64,000 bases of DNA, from positions 13,961,658-14,025,657 of the forward strand of contig CM055102.1 in assembly GCA_029204225.1 (NCBI GenBank), written 5' to 3'. The translations under genes and the position numbers were made by a program. This DNA comes from Diphasiastrum complanatum. Taxonomy: Eukaryota; Streptophyta; Lycopodiopsida; Lycopodiales; Lycopodiaceae. This document shows positions 33,091-45,146 of the stretch, one piece after another (positions within the stretch are counted from its first letter, which is position 1; every line of letters begins with the position of its first letter). Below the pieces are notes generated by a model. That model was not told the origin of the DNA and ran no database searches. It saw only the letters and a list, made by a program, of their open reading frames with translations.

Positions 33091-33499
33091 GTGTTAGAAG
33101 TCCATTTTGGAGTGATCATTAGGATCCATTAGGTGGGCTTCCATTCATTGTTCATCTCCCTTGAGAAGGTCAACCTCAAGAGGAGAAGATCTAGAGCCAA
33201 GGATGCCTAGATAAGCAAAAGAGACCAAAATCCAAGAAAGGATCCAAACCAACAAAGAAAAGACAGAAAGAAGAGAATAGGAAGATGAACACACCCCGAG
33301 ATCCAAGCCATTCCACTTTTGAATCATAAACTAAGCTTGACACCCTTAGTAGGCTTGGATCCCCATTCCCATTTCCTTACTTAACCCTCCCCCCATTGGA
33401 TCAAAGCTCGTTACTACACATGCGATACTCACCCGATTGGAGATCCAAAATCCCCTCTTTGCCCTCTTGATCCTATCAATTAAGGAGACACGGAAAGGG
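33091..33499 (+). mobile_element. Candidate gypsy LTR (plus orientation)
   Basis: TGTTAGAAGTCC at 33091 is a plausible LTR start, and the stretch ends just before the primer binding site at about 33500. It has no ORF. No second LTR was found downstream, so the limits are tentative. Confidence 0.4.
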
Positions 33500-33530
33500 T
33501 TGCACCGTTGTCGGGGAGACGGTGCTAAGT
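33497..33530 (+). other. Gypsy primer binding site
   Basis: GGTTGCACCGTTGTCGGGGA is the same class of site as at 4811-4830 and 6766-6784. It marks the start of the internal region of the plus-strand element. Confidence 0.65.
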
Positions 33531-33579
33531 AGATCTAGGAATGGATTTTTAGTTTGCATTTGTCTATTTTTTTTCCCTC

Positions 33580-34190
33580 TTGTTGAGAGGTTTATTACTC
33601 GCCCTAGTGAATTTTTTTTTGAGTTTCTATTCTTTTTTTTACTTGCCACTTTTTCAGAGAGCTGAGCAAACCCAGACGCATTTTCTGTTAGCTCAACGAG
33701 TAATGCCTAAATCTCACCTATTGTGAATATTACTCGCCAAACCCATTTTCTACATTTTTACTCAGTACCATTACTTGCCATCAATACAGGATGCTCAGAA
33801 ATCTCAAAACTAGCATTTTGATGATCGGCGAGTAATAAGTTATTTTTCGCAATGACTTGCCTATTTTTTGCTGATTTTAAATTCCTGCCATTTTTCAATT
33901 TTTCAATCTTTTCTATTATTCGCCTATAGAGATTTCTCACAATTTACTCAATATCATTATTCACCATCAACACACTAGCAAGTACAGTGTCTAATCTACC
34001 ATATACCAGACTGGCGAGTAATGAACTAATTTTTTGCCATTATTTGCCAGTTGTTCCACTTTATCTACCCACTTTGCAAAGTGTTGATGATCATCATTTA
34101 CAATGTATAGTTAGCTCAACGAGTAATTAGCTATTACTCACCATTACTTGCCTCTGTCTATTACTCACCATCAAAAAAAGTTTGGAAAAT
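33580..34190 (+). repeat. Gypsy leader with ATTACTCGCC decamers in both orientations
   Basis: ATTACTCGCC occurs at 33594-33603 and 33729-33738. GGCGAGTAAT occurs at 33827-33836 and 34013-34022. CGAGTAAT preceded by CTCAA occurs at 33697 and 34120. Variants ATTACTCACC and ATTACTTGCC cluster at 34133-34169, with further variants near 33770 and 33915-33970. The stretch is non-coding, between primer site and gag. Confidence 0.8.
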
Positions 34191-34453
34191 CTTCTAAGTG
34201 ACTGACCATCAGAACCCATTTGCACTTTTTGATCTTCTTTGATTGCCTTTTGAATTTGCAATTTCTTATGTTTTCACACATCCGATATTTCTTTAGATTT
34301 TGATCTGATCTTGATCTAAGTTTGATTTCATTTCGGTTTGATCCCCATCTCGATCCATTGTTCGATCATTTTAATATAGAAAAGATCTACACAAATATTT
34401 GAGGGAAAAGAAGACTAAAAAGACCAAAATAGTCTTACCTTCCATTTTGGTGT

Positions 34454-35450
34454 ATGCATTTCAAATCTGACAGAAGATTATCAACCCTGGATCCTCCCGA
34501 TCTCGAGGAATTTATTAACGTACCGATCGATATACATCATGCAAACATTGACTTAGATCCATCACTGATGCACAATCCAAGGCCCTTCATACCCGATATT
34601 GTTTGGAACTTCCTCAAAATCAACCTCCCAAGGTTTGATAGAAAGGGAGATCCATGATGATTCTTGTAGATCTCACTCAGGCGTGTAGAGCCTATGGAGA
34701 TGACAACCCGCAAGAGCTATTAAGATACTTCAATCTATGCCTAACCGACACTGCGAAGGATTGGTATTTTAATCTGGAGCAGAATGAACGAGATGATTGG
34801 AATATCTTACAAGTCGAGTTCATCACGAGTTTCAAAACCACTCATTTCTTTTCTGATCCCTTCCTACAACTAAGACATATCCGCATGGACAAGAAGAACG
34901 AATCCTTGCATGATAATATTGAACGGATCAAGAGATTATGCGGTGGATGCAACCCTCAGAGTGCCCCATACCATAGCAAATGAAACGAAGAGACAAGTAT
35001 GTGTTGTTTCAAGCAGCTTGCGCCTAATGCCATCAAGAGAGGCAACGATAGTGAAAGCACTAGTTTGGACTCTGATAACTCCAACCAAGAGAGACGTCAC
35101 TGAAAGGAACGAAGAGCCAAATGTAAGGATAAGCTTCGTGATGATGCTTCCACATCTATGGCCGATAGCACTGACACAATCATATTTGCCATAGAGAAGT
35201 TGCACACCCAGAGCAATGAGCAATTCAGAAAGCTCACCACTGACCTTACCACGGATGTTGACCAAATGTTGAAAGGCTTGCAACCAAGACCTACCCATTC
35301 TTATTCTAGAAGAGAGTCCACTTGGTGTCGACACTGCGTCGACAACCACACGGGAAATGAATGCTCATAGTTGAGACAAAGGTTAGAGTATCCCGTGCGA
35401 TATTGTCATATCTGTAATATGAGCAATCATGATAGAACTAACTACCGGTA
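34454..35450 (+). pseudogene. Gypsy gag with zinc knuckles, frameshifted
   Basis: The N-terminal part 34454-34657 has L-P-R-F-D-R-K-G-D-P. After a frame change 34654-34983 gives the capsid core (Y-F-N-L-C-L-T, A-K-D-W-Y-F-N-L, F-I-T-S-F). A poorly preserved part follows, then 35158-35370 with the zinc knuckle W-C-R-H-C-V-D-N-H-T-G-N-E-C. A second C-x2-C-x4-H motif at 35395-35440 has its last Cys replaced. Frame breaks at about 34655, 34983 and 35370 make it non-functional. Confidence 0.75.
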
Positions 35451-36810
35451 CAACCTACGTAACCAAGCGACACGCCCAGCACTCGAATCTCGTCCCATTG
35501 GCACAACGACAAGGTGCCTTACCCAACCACTACCTAGATTGGCATTACCACCTATTCCTCCCAAATCCCAAGGATTAGTAGTGAGAAATCCACAACCAAC
35601 TGCCCACAACAATTGAACATGGTCGAGGTGACCGATGAACCCTACTATCCCAAGGAAGAAGCACCAGGCCAGTGCATTTCATAGATGGAGCAAATGGTGA
35701 GTTAATACCGATTTATGCAAACCAACTTCATGGTACAAGATTTAGAGCTCCCATAAAATGATAGGGACGTGGAGAAAATCATAGAATTGTTGATTGCCCT
35801 AACAAGCCGCAAGGCAATTTTGTACCACTTTGTCAAGATTGTGGGTACGGACACCCATACTTAATGTGTTCAATGAGGAAGGAGAAACAAGGAGAGGTCT
35901 CTGCCCCACTGCACCTAATGAGTGTGGTAGGAGAACCCAAGGCGCATCCACGATGTCTGTATTCATCCAGGGCATAGCACAAAAAAGACTAGAAAAAAAA
36001 CCAACCAAGTTCGCCACTACAGGTTCTATTAGTGGCTCATCAGGTTTCTCTATATGTTGGTGAATATCCCAATCCCATAGTTGAACTAGGAAATTTTAGA
36101 CGCATGAAGAAATGGGTAAGAGAAGCCCAAGTCTTATATCAAGCCAGAGAGGCAGCCCGAGAGCAAGACAAATGTCAGCCCGAGGGTGAACACGATCAAT
36201 GACCCATGCTTTCCCCCACTCCTTAGTGAATCCAAGGCTATTACAGCTCATCCATGAGATCGGACAGAATGCACACGAGCATTCTTGTATGGAGATCTCT
36301 TTCCATAGCAAGGAGATGGAAAAGGACTATACAGCTATCTTAGTCGATCTATTGAGAAGAGATGTCTGAATACCATTAGACACCCTACTCAAAACACATC
36401 CGACCCTCTAGGAAGGATTGAAAACGTGCATAGACAGACCAAGTAGCGATAGAACGGGGTGGCACCCTACCAATCTGGTGCCAGATGAAGGAGCTGAGGG
36501 ATCACAACCAGTCCACCAAGTAGGGGTACAATGGGAAAAAGATGCCAAACATGTAACGATTCCAATTACACATCGAAGGTTTTCTCCAGAGTCAACCGTA
36601 GTCGATGGAGGATTAGGAGTGAATATCATCTTCTCCTGTTGGGATTTCATAGGTAGATCAACCGACAATGCTTGTTGCACAACAGGGAATCCTCGATGCA
36701 TGAAACTAAGCCTATTGGTTCAGATCGACTTCGACACCTCAAAGTCTATCCTACTTGATCACAGCTTCAAAGTCACTGGATCGACTAAGTCGATTCCCTA
36801 GCCATGCACA
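35451..36810 (+). pseudogene. Gypsy gag-pro linker and retropepsin remnant
   Basis: Open pieces at 35371-35616, 35830-36063 and 36418-36801 are in plus orientation. The last contains T-V-V-D-G-G-L-G-V-N-I-I-F, a retropepsin active-site loop of the same D-G-G type as at 1950. Reverse transcriptase and integrase do not follow; copia sequence begins instead by 37212. The element is therefore truncated after protease. Confidence 0.65.
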
Positions 36811-37211
36811 TATACTTTGATTACATATTTAGCTTTGTGGAAGCATTTTAGGTGAGGTGTTTTAAAGCGATAAATTGACAATGCTATCAATCATATAGAA
36901 TAGTTTATTCTATGAATAAACTTATCTACAAGCATAGATCTATTTGAACATGAAAAGAAATAAGCATTTAGCATACACAACCTAGATTATTGAAACATTG
37001 ATTGATTAGTCATGTAGAAAATATAGTCTGAATGCATAATAGAGTCGCGTTCTTTTTGAGTCGACACTCTGTAATAACAGAGAGAAAGAACAATACAATT
37101 GAGCTCTGAATGACAGATAGATTATTGAGCTTGTTATAGTAACTTGTTCATGGAGCTGAATTGTAGCAACTGATAAGTTGTTGTACATATACACATTTTG
37201 GAGTAACTGTA
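36811..37211. repeat. Non-coding copia-flanking segment, possible LTR piece
   Basis: No ORF of note. A hairpin-like ACTCTGTAATAACAGAG lies near 37064-37080. The part before 37212 may be LTR sequence, but no LTR ends, primer site or second copy were found in the window. Confidence 0.35.
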
Positions 37212-40018
37212 CACATGACTCATCATCGCTACTGGTTCAAAGACTATAAGTCATTCACTCACTCTCGAGTTGTGCAACTTGGAGACAACTCATCACATTC
37301 AATCGAAGGTGAAGGAACAGTCAGAGTCAAATTCCAAAAAGGTGAAGTCAAGTTGTTGTCCAACATTCTCCATGTTCCAAATCTGATCAAGAATCTACTC
37401 TCAGTTAGCAGAATCACTGATTTAAGTCAAAAGGTCAAATTCAATACAAACGGCTGCACAATTCTTGACAAATTACCACTTCTGAATCAACTAATATGCT
37501 GTGGCATTTCTTGGCCACCTCAATTTCAATAGTATCCAGCAAATGTCTGCTCAAAGACTAGTACAAGATCAGCCTTCTGTCAGCAAGCCAACTTCTCCAC
37601 ATGAAAGCTGTATTATCAGCAAGCATGCAAGAAGCCCTTTTATTTCAAACTTAGTTCATACTTACAAAGGCTTGCTTGACCTTGTACACACAACGACATT
37701 TGTGGCCCGATGTAGACTGCTTCCACATGGGAAGCTCTCTATTTCCTAACCTTCATCGACGACTTCTCTCGAAGGACTGCTACTTACTTTATGAAGAACT
37801 TATTTGAAGCATTCAAGTTCTTCAAGCAATTCAAGGTGTCTGTAGAAAACCAGACCCAGAGGAAGATCAAGGCTCTACTCATAGATGGAGGGGGAGAGTA
37901 TATCTCCATAGAATTCAAGGAGTTCTGCAAGGCCAACAAGATACATCAACAATTTACAACCAACTACTCACACCTCAGTCCAATGGTGTAGTAGAATGGA
38001 GGAATTGGACACTCATCAAAAGTGCCAAGAGCATGCTGGCCCATGCCACTCTTCCAAAGAAATTCTAGGCAGAAGCTGTTACTATAGCTGCCTACTTGCA
38101 AAATCGATCCATCACCAAGGCCCTGAATGGCAAGACACCTTATGGGGTGTGGATAGGATCAAAACCATCACTCAAAAATATTTGAGTGTTTGGATGCATT
38201 GCTTTCGCTCAGATCCCTGAAGATCTAAGAAGAAAGATAGATGAAAAAAATTGGAAAACGATTTCTATCAACTATTGCCCAGACCACAAGGCATACAAGC
38301 TCTACTATCTGGATACCCAGAAGGCATTCACCAGTAGAGACATCATTTTTGTGGAAGACTAGCTCATCGATGACAAAGGAAAATTTGCTGAAAAATACGA
38401 TCCAAGGATCGAACAACCAAATTCCAATCTAAGGATTCAACTACAAAAAAGCAACATTGACTCTGACAATGAGTCAGAACCTCAAAGAGAGGACCAAAGT
38501 TCAATCTAGAAGGTCGAACAGGTCCGGACAGCCTCCATCCAAATTTATGGATGATCCGGCCTGCTACTTTGTGCAGAAACCAACAACTGTTATTGAGGCA
38601 ATGTCTACTTCTGATGCTGACCAGTGGAAAGTAGCGATGGACACCAAATTTGATTCTCTAATAGAGAATTAGACATGGATAATCATTGAGCTGCCAAAGG
38701 ACCGAAATCCGATTCCATGCAAATGGATATTCAAGACGAAGTATGATGTTGAAGGAAAGCTAAATCACTACAAGGCCAGACTAGTCGCCAAAGGCTACTC
38801 TCAGATTCCAGATCTGGATTATTCTGAAACCTTCAGCCTAGTTGTCAAACATGCTTCGATCCACCTATTCCTCTCCTTTGTAGCCGCAACAGATCTTGAA
38901 GTCCACCAGATAGATGTTCAGACCATTTTTCTCAACAAAACCATCGAAGTGAAAATCTATATGTCGCAGCAAGAGGGATACGAACTCAACGGCAAGCAAC
39001 ATCACCTTGTATGCAAAATTCACAAGGCACTCTACGGGCTGAAACAGACACCTAGAGCTGGGTTTCAGAAAATCAACTCATTTCTGATCGAGAATTGTTT
39101 TTACTCCAAACTCGGCAGACTCGGATGTCTACTTCAAGTCAGTATCAGATTACTTCATCATCATCACTCTCTATGTAGATGATACAATCCTATTCAGTAA
39201 CGATCTGATTCTGATGAAGAAAACACAATACATGCTGGCCCAAAAATACAAGATGACTGGTCCAGCCCACTACTGTCTCGGAATCCAAATCCAACGAGCT
39301 TGACCTAGCAGACTAATTTTTATCAGTCAACAATGATATCTCAACAATGTGCTGGAAAAGTATGGAATGGCTAACTGCAAACCAAGTCACTTTTCGCTTG
39401 ACCCTGGACTAAAATTATCAAAGGAATAGTCTCCTTAGACTGAAACAGAAAAGGAAAAAATGAAGTGCTACCCATTTCAAGCCAACATCGGCTCACTGAT
39501 TTATGCAATGATCTGCACGCGACCAAACATTGCATATACGATCAGTACACTCAGCCAGTTCCTATCAAATCCAGGCTTAACTCATTTGAAAGCACTAACA
39601 AAGGTCATGAAGTACATCCAAGCAACGAAAACTCTCAACATATGCTACAGAGGCAGCCAAACTGCCAACATCCTTGAAGCCTACACCAATGTGGATTTGG
39701 GCAAGAGATGTCGATACCAGAAAATAGAAAATCAACTTCTGGACTTGTATTTTTATACAGCTAAGGCCCAATTTCATGGAACAACCAGAAGTAGACCTCA
39801 GTATCAACGGAATTCAAATACATAATTGTCACAAATGTAACCAAAGAGGCGATCTAGCTAAGGCAACTGTTTGCAGACATCAACCTTGCACAAACACTTT
39901 CTACAAAAATCTATTGTAACAATCAAAGCACGATAGCGCTATCTCTCAATCTGAGATTTCACTCTCGAAGCAAACATATTGAAATCAGGTATCATTATCT
40001 TAGAGAGAATGGTCTATA
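37212..40018 (+). pseudogene. Copia pol (protease, integrase, RT, RNase H), decayed
   Basis: Domains in order: protease with H-M-T-H, L-G-D-N-S-S-H-S-I-E-G (37212-37470); pre-integrase with F-L-G-H-L-N-F-N-S-I-Q-Q (37500-37620); integrase core with D-D-F-S-R, D-G-G-G-E-Y (37680-38110); integrase tail to about 38560; reverse transcriptase (38580-39330) with C-K-W-I-F-K-T-K-Y, L-Y-G-L-K and L-Y-V-D-D-T; RNase H (39450-40018) with R-P-N-I-A-Y and ending [12 protein letters not shown]. At least eight frameshifts or stops break it. The protease is closely similar to the minus-strand copy at 22334-22585, so both belong to one family. Gag is absent. Confidence 0.8.
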
Positions 40019-41818
40019 GTCATGTTCATTAAGCACAAATTTGAAGCCTTTGAATGCTTCAAGAGATTCAAGGCCATGGCTGAGACACAAACATCTACAA
40101 AAGTGAATGCACTCTGAACTGATGGTGGCGGCGAATACATCTCTAACGAGATGTCCGACTACATGGCTGAACATGGTATTAGAAGACAGTTCACCACTTC
40201 CTATTCACCTCAGCATAACGGAATTGCATAAAGGAAGAATCTAACTCTTCTCAACTCAGCCAAATCCATGCTACATCAAGCACACCTACCTACGAAGTTC
40301 TGGGCAGAAGCTACTGCCACAGCCTGTTACATGCAGAACAGATCTAGCACCAAAGCCATCAACAACAAAACTCCTTATGAAGTTTGGCATGGGCACAAGC
40401 CTAGTGTCAGCATTTTATCTTTGGTTGTATATGTTTTGTTCACATTCCTAAACAGTTTAGGAAGAAGCTGAATCATAGGACAAATAAATGTATTTTCATT
40501 GGCTATCTTGATGAGCATAAAACTTATAAAGTTTATGATCCATCCACCAATGTAATATCTGTTTCTAGGGATGTAATACTTCAAGAACATACATACTATG
40601 ATTTCAAACAACCATCGATAAACGATGCTATGTCATTTCATCGTATTTTACGTAGCATGGATTCTTCCAACGTTGATATTCCTTCTACAAAACCTACAGC
40701 TACAGCTACAGAAGCCGAGCAGGTGACAGTACCTGTCATCAGACCAGACCAAGCTAGCTCGAACAGATCTGGAGAAATTCAAGAAGAAGCATCATCACAT
40801 CGTGGTCAACCAAACATCCGTAGATCCTCACGGACTCGGACAATTCTTGAGAATTATACACCTCAATCATTCTGGACTTCATCTAAAGAACCAGAGAGCC
40901 TAGCCGAAGCAATTAACTCCAAGGATGTTGTGAAGCGGCAAGAAGCTATGGAAAGCGAGTACAACTCACTTTTGACAAATCAGACATGGACATTGTTTGA
41001 CTTCCCCACTTACAAGAGAGTTATCAACAACAAGTGGATCTTCAAGAAGAAGATCAACTTTGATGATTCCATTGCTAAATGGAAAGCACGACTAGTGGCT
41101 AAAGGATTCACTCAAGTCCAAGGAGTGGATTATCAAGAAATTGTTAGTCTTGTCATCAAGATGCAGTCAATCGGGACTCTGATTGCGTTAGCAGCCACGA
41201 AAGACCTTGAAATGCACGAAATGGATGTCAAGACAACTTTTCTCAATGACAATGTCGAAGAGGAGATGTACACCTTCCAAGCGGAAGGATTCAAAGTCAA
41301 AGGCCAAGAGCACAAAGTGTGCAAGCTGCACAAAGCAATGTACGGTCTAAAACATGTCGCAAGAGCGTGGTTCGATAGAATCAACTCTTATCTCATTCAA
41401 TTGGAATTTGCAAACAATTTAGCTGACTGTAATGTTTATTCAAAGCATATAGGCACCAATTCAGTTCACATAGCTCTTTACGTAGATGATGCATTTATTA
41501 TGTCTAATGACACTTCTCTACTACACACTACTAAGAGTGATCTGTCAAATGAATTTGACATAACTCATTTTGGAGCTTTCCATTTTTTGCTAGGAATTCA
41601 CATTACTAGAAATAGGCTTCAGAAGAAAATCTATCTTAGCCAATAGGCATATCTAAAAGGCATTTTAGAAAAAATTCATATGTCTGATTGCAAACCCATT
41701 GATATTTCAATGAATCCAAGTATAGTATTGACTAAACCTACTTGTGTTGATTGTGATAGTGAAGTACTCGACATAGCGAAGTACCCTTATCAATCACTAA
41801 TAGGATCTTTAATGTATG
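40019..41818 (+). pseudogene. Second copia pol fragment with an intact RT region
   Basis: The fragment begins inside integrase (K-F-E-A-F-E-C-F-K-R-F, then D-G-G-G-E-Y after a TGA, and Y-S-P-Q-H-N-G-I-A before a TAA). It continues through A-E-A-T-A-T-A-C-Y and, after a frame change, into a long open stretch 40630-41646. That stretch contains reverse transcriptase with N-N-K-W-I-F-K-K-K, M-D-V-K-T-T-F-L-N, Y-G-L-K-H and L-Y-V-D-D at 41476-41490. A TAG at 41644-41646 separates the final S-L-I-G-S-L-M-Y-G. It starts abruptly after the RNase H end of the preceding element and is cut at about 41818 by minus-strand gag. It is a different family from 37212-40018. Confidence 0.8.
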
Positions 41819-42557
41819 GTCTTACTGGAAGATCCCTTATTCTCCTGAGACTTGACAGATTGTTGCTTAGACTTCTTCTTGCCCTTGCACTTGCCTTGTT
41901 TTTGGCATGTCGCAAGTGCCTGATCGTCAGTATTTTGACGTCTAGCTTTCACCATTTCTCGTCGTTGCTCTTCCTGCATCAAGATTCTTGTGAGTTCGTC
42001 AAAGGTTGGCAATCTTTCTCTTGATGCTATTCCGCTCACAAACATCTGATAGGGTTCTGCAATGCCACACATTGCATTGTGCACCAGCTCCACATCATGT
42101 ATGCGCTCACCAATAGAATGCAGTTCATCCCTCATTGTGTTGATTCTGGTCATGTACGTCTGAATGTGCTCTCATTGCTCCGTTCAGGCACTATTCAGCT
42201 TTGACTTCAAAAACATGATTCTTGACGGATTTGATATCTCGAACTGCTCCTTTAGCACATCCCATGCCCGCTGGGTGTAACAGCGTCACAAATGTGGGTA
42301 ATGATGTGATCCTTCACTGACAAGTTAATGAAGATCAAAGCTTTCCTCATCTTTTTGTCGAACACTTTGATATCCGCTTCATTTGGCGGCCTTCTCTCAT
42401 CACCTGTGACGACTTCCCACACGTCTTTCTCCATCGATATGTTTTTCATTTTGAATTTCCACACTGCATAGTTGGAAATTCCGTCCAATTTGCTACTTTC
42501 ACTCAAAATGGACTCTCCCATGTTTGCCATCATAAAACTACTTGAAACTTCTGCCAT
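41819..42557 (-). pseudogene. Copia gag (minus orientation)
   Basis: The minus strand begins gag at 42557 (M-A-E-V-S-S-S-F, K-L-D-G-I-S-N-Y-A-V-W-K-F-K-M, V-T-G-D-E-R-R-P). A break at about 42250 leads to a second part 42153-41819 with V-H-N-A-M-C-G, T-R-I-L-M-Q-E-E-Q-R-R-E and a Lys-rich tail. The zinc knuckle and pol are missing. The sequence stops where plus-strand RT of another element begins. Confidence 0.75.
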
Positions 42558-43823
42558 AGACTAAAAACAATATGCCGAGGCCAACAGTGATGTCAGAAGT
42601 TGAAAATAATGACCTGCACTTTTTCCCTTACCAGGCCACTCACCACTTTTCCACCAATTTGAAAGCCAAATCGGCGTCGCCTTCCAAAATGCACTCAGTC
42701 GTCAACTCCCAACTTCGTGCCCAGTCAAATGGTGAAATCACTTCTGGCGCACTCCGCACACTTTCTCCACTGTAATCACTCTGTTTTGTTGTACCGTACT
42801 TGCAAATACAGTCCAAGTCCCCTTCGTTTGGAGGTTATATAGCCTTTCGTTTGGGTCAAAACGGGGAAAGGACCCAAAAATAGGGATTTCCTTTGTTTTT
42901 GAACTGTTTCTTCACCTTGAAGAAACTTCACTCTTCACTTGTGAAGGGACCCAACTCCCATTTCAGTATGAAATTTTTTAATGAAGTTGAAGGCCAAAAT
43001 GCACTTCACTCCTTCAGGGCCCTTCAACAACCCTTCAGACTCCATCCAATGGTTGATTTTCATCCAACTATGGATATCTCTCCTGGGTAGCACAATCTGA
43101 GCCGTTGATCTTGAAACTTCTCTATCCAACGGATCTGAGCACTCTTGTGCACTAATTGAGACTCTTAGAAGTGCCATCCACTTCGAAATACAATGATTTT
43201 ACCTTGCTTCGTCGCGCGAACATACCCGTGACCTCCCTGTCTACGGCCGCGCCTCCCCAACCTGCATGTTGCTCAATCAAACACGATTTTAGATCAATTT
43301 CAACACGATCTGAGGCCTGGAGCAGGGTCGCCCTACTGATTCCTAATCTGTAGAGTATTCAAACATGAAATTCCGTGGAGAAACAATGATTTTAGCTCAA
43401 CTTGACAAAGTGGCTTTTTTTCACCTTTTACCGCAAATCTGCTAGGTTAACTGTCTGGAGACAAATCTCTGACATAAACCTTAGAATCTCTTCGCGGATG
43501 GTTGACAATACAATTAGCTTCCTTCCTGTCCTTACAACATCCAAAACGGTGCACTAACAGTCAAGAAATTACCAGTTATGTGTAGAAAATCGTAATCCCA
43601 AACCCGGTTTCAATTTTCAACTGACTTCGAAATTGTCAATTTTTCACCAAGTTTTACCCTTTCTACTAATCCCTCTACTGAACTTGGCAAGCTTCTGTAA
43701 ACTAGAAACCGTGCACCAATGCTTCTCTTTCCGTCTTCAACCTGCCGTAAACCCCGAACTCTTAGAAGACAATTCTCCCGAAGCTCTCTTCAACGATGAT
43801 ATTGTATTGTGTACACTCCCTGT
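42558..43823 (-). mobile_element. Copia leader between primer site and gag (minus orientation)
   Basis: This is long non-coding leader DNA upstream of gag at 42557. The end nearest the primer site matches part of 19490-19690. No ORF is supported. Its length (about 1.25 kb) is large for copia, so another insertion may be hidden inside it. Confidence 0.45.
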
Positions 43824-44078
43824 ATGGCTCTGATACCAACTTAGAATTTGCTTTGCACAGGAACACAGATCATGCTACACAGTAATAAGACAAAAAACAC
43901 TCTCCACTGCAAGCTCGCATAGCAACTATATTTCTCAAAATGAAATTACACTGTAGATATAGTTGTTCACTCAGGCAACCCATGCATGACCCAGGTTGCC
44001 GTTGGCGGGATGCGTGTCCCGTCGACTTGCCTCGTGGTGAGACCAACTGATCCTTATCCACTGATAGGACCCACAGTA
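43824..44078 (-). mobile_element. Copia LTR and primer binding site (minus orientation)
   Basis: On the minus strand TTGGTATCAGAGCC at 43841-43828 is the classic methionyl-tRNA-type primer site. The upstream 240 bases, starting near TGTGGGTCCTATCAG at 44072, form the LTR. They match 19265-19470 in order. Confidence 0.65.
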
Positions 44079-44269
44079 TAGTAGCACAGTGATTCTACTT
44101 TAGTTCTAATTTTTTTCGCATCTTCACCAACGTTCATTTTAGCAAAGGCTGATGTCGCGGCCTTTTCACGCTCATCCCATACAACTGTGCTAATAGATTT
44201 GACAACGACAGCAGCCACCCACGATCTCCTACAGACAGCACATCCACTTTGTACTTTTTTCATCTGCAC
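44054..44269 (-). other. Open segment of unknown origin beside an LTR
   Basis: The minus strand is open for 71 codons and ends in an Ala/Lys-rich, helix-prone stretch (E-R-E-K-A-A-T-S-A-F-A-K-M). It begins after a good acceptor-like TTTTACAG. It could be a captured or broken host exon. No family is recognised and the overlap with the LTR start argues against a real exon. Confidence 0.2.
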
Positions 44270-44380
44270 ACCTGTAAAATTGTGTATATATATTGAATAC
44301 CATTTGTGTATTCAGATAACAAGTGTGTGTGTAAAATAATGGCATCGCTTATCAGAAATAGATGAAGTAGACGCCTTGCG

Positions 44381-44992
44381 CATTGATTCTTTTGTATTGT
44401 CAATAGTAGGTTCATTCCTCTTATAGATTGAATTAGCTTTGTAGAGTACGCAGTTTTGTCCGCTATTGTCTTGTGCTCCACAATATTATTGACATGCATA
44501 TTTTGCTATACTTAATCTGATAATAGCTCTGTTGTTCTGCGTTCAAATTTGTTTCGATATTGCTATGCTTTCCTTCATTCTATCTGACACTCTTATTGCT
44601 CAATCTGGTAATCTGTTCTTAGCGAATTATTATTAGTCTAGTTGTTAATGACTAATATTTAGTCTTGTCTTTCGCGAATCATTCGCGACTGATTATCAAT
44701 TGAGTTCAGTCTAGTTCTTCACAAATCATTCGCGACAAATTATTTTTCTGATGTTTTGTTAATGTTTGGCTACATAATCAAATCGACCGTAATTTCTATC
44801 ACTAACGTCATGTTCGTTTCTGATAGGCGTAGTCATGCTTAGAGAAAGATTATATAGCTCAATCCACTACGCACAAATACTTTCTATTCGAGTTCATTTC
44901 TTGTTCGAGTTTCGAGTTCGCTTCTTTTTCGTGTTCGTTTTCTTTTCAAACTATTTTCATTTCTCACACTCACACACCCTCTTTCTCCAACA
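44381..44992 (+). mobile_element. Copia 5' LTR
   Basis: It shares its whole length with 48149-48758. It ends CTCCAACA followed at once by TGGTATCAAAGC (44993-45004), the primer binding site. TTATATAG at about 44849 is the likely TATA box. TTCGCGAATCATTCGCGAC-type words are repeated near 44680-44745. The true start may lie upstream of 44381. Confidence 0.85.
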
Positions 44993-45146
44993 TGGTATCA
45001 AAGCTATTTTTGTAGTTAGATAAGCTTCCACAGTACAAGACTCTACTAGCTGATAGAGTAATTGTCTTCTTGTTCTGTAACTCAATGCTAGATTTTCATA
45101 CTTAAGTCATTGATAGTCTTTTCTATCACTTAGACTAATCTTCCAC

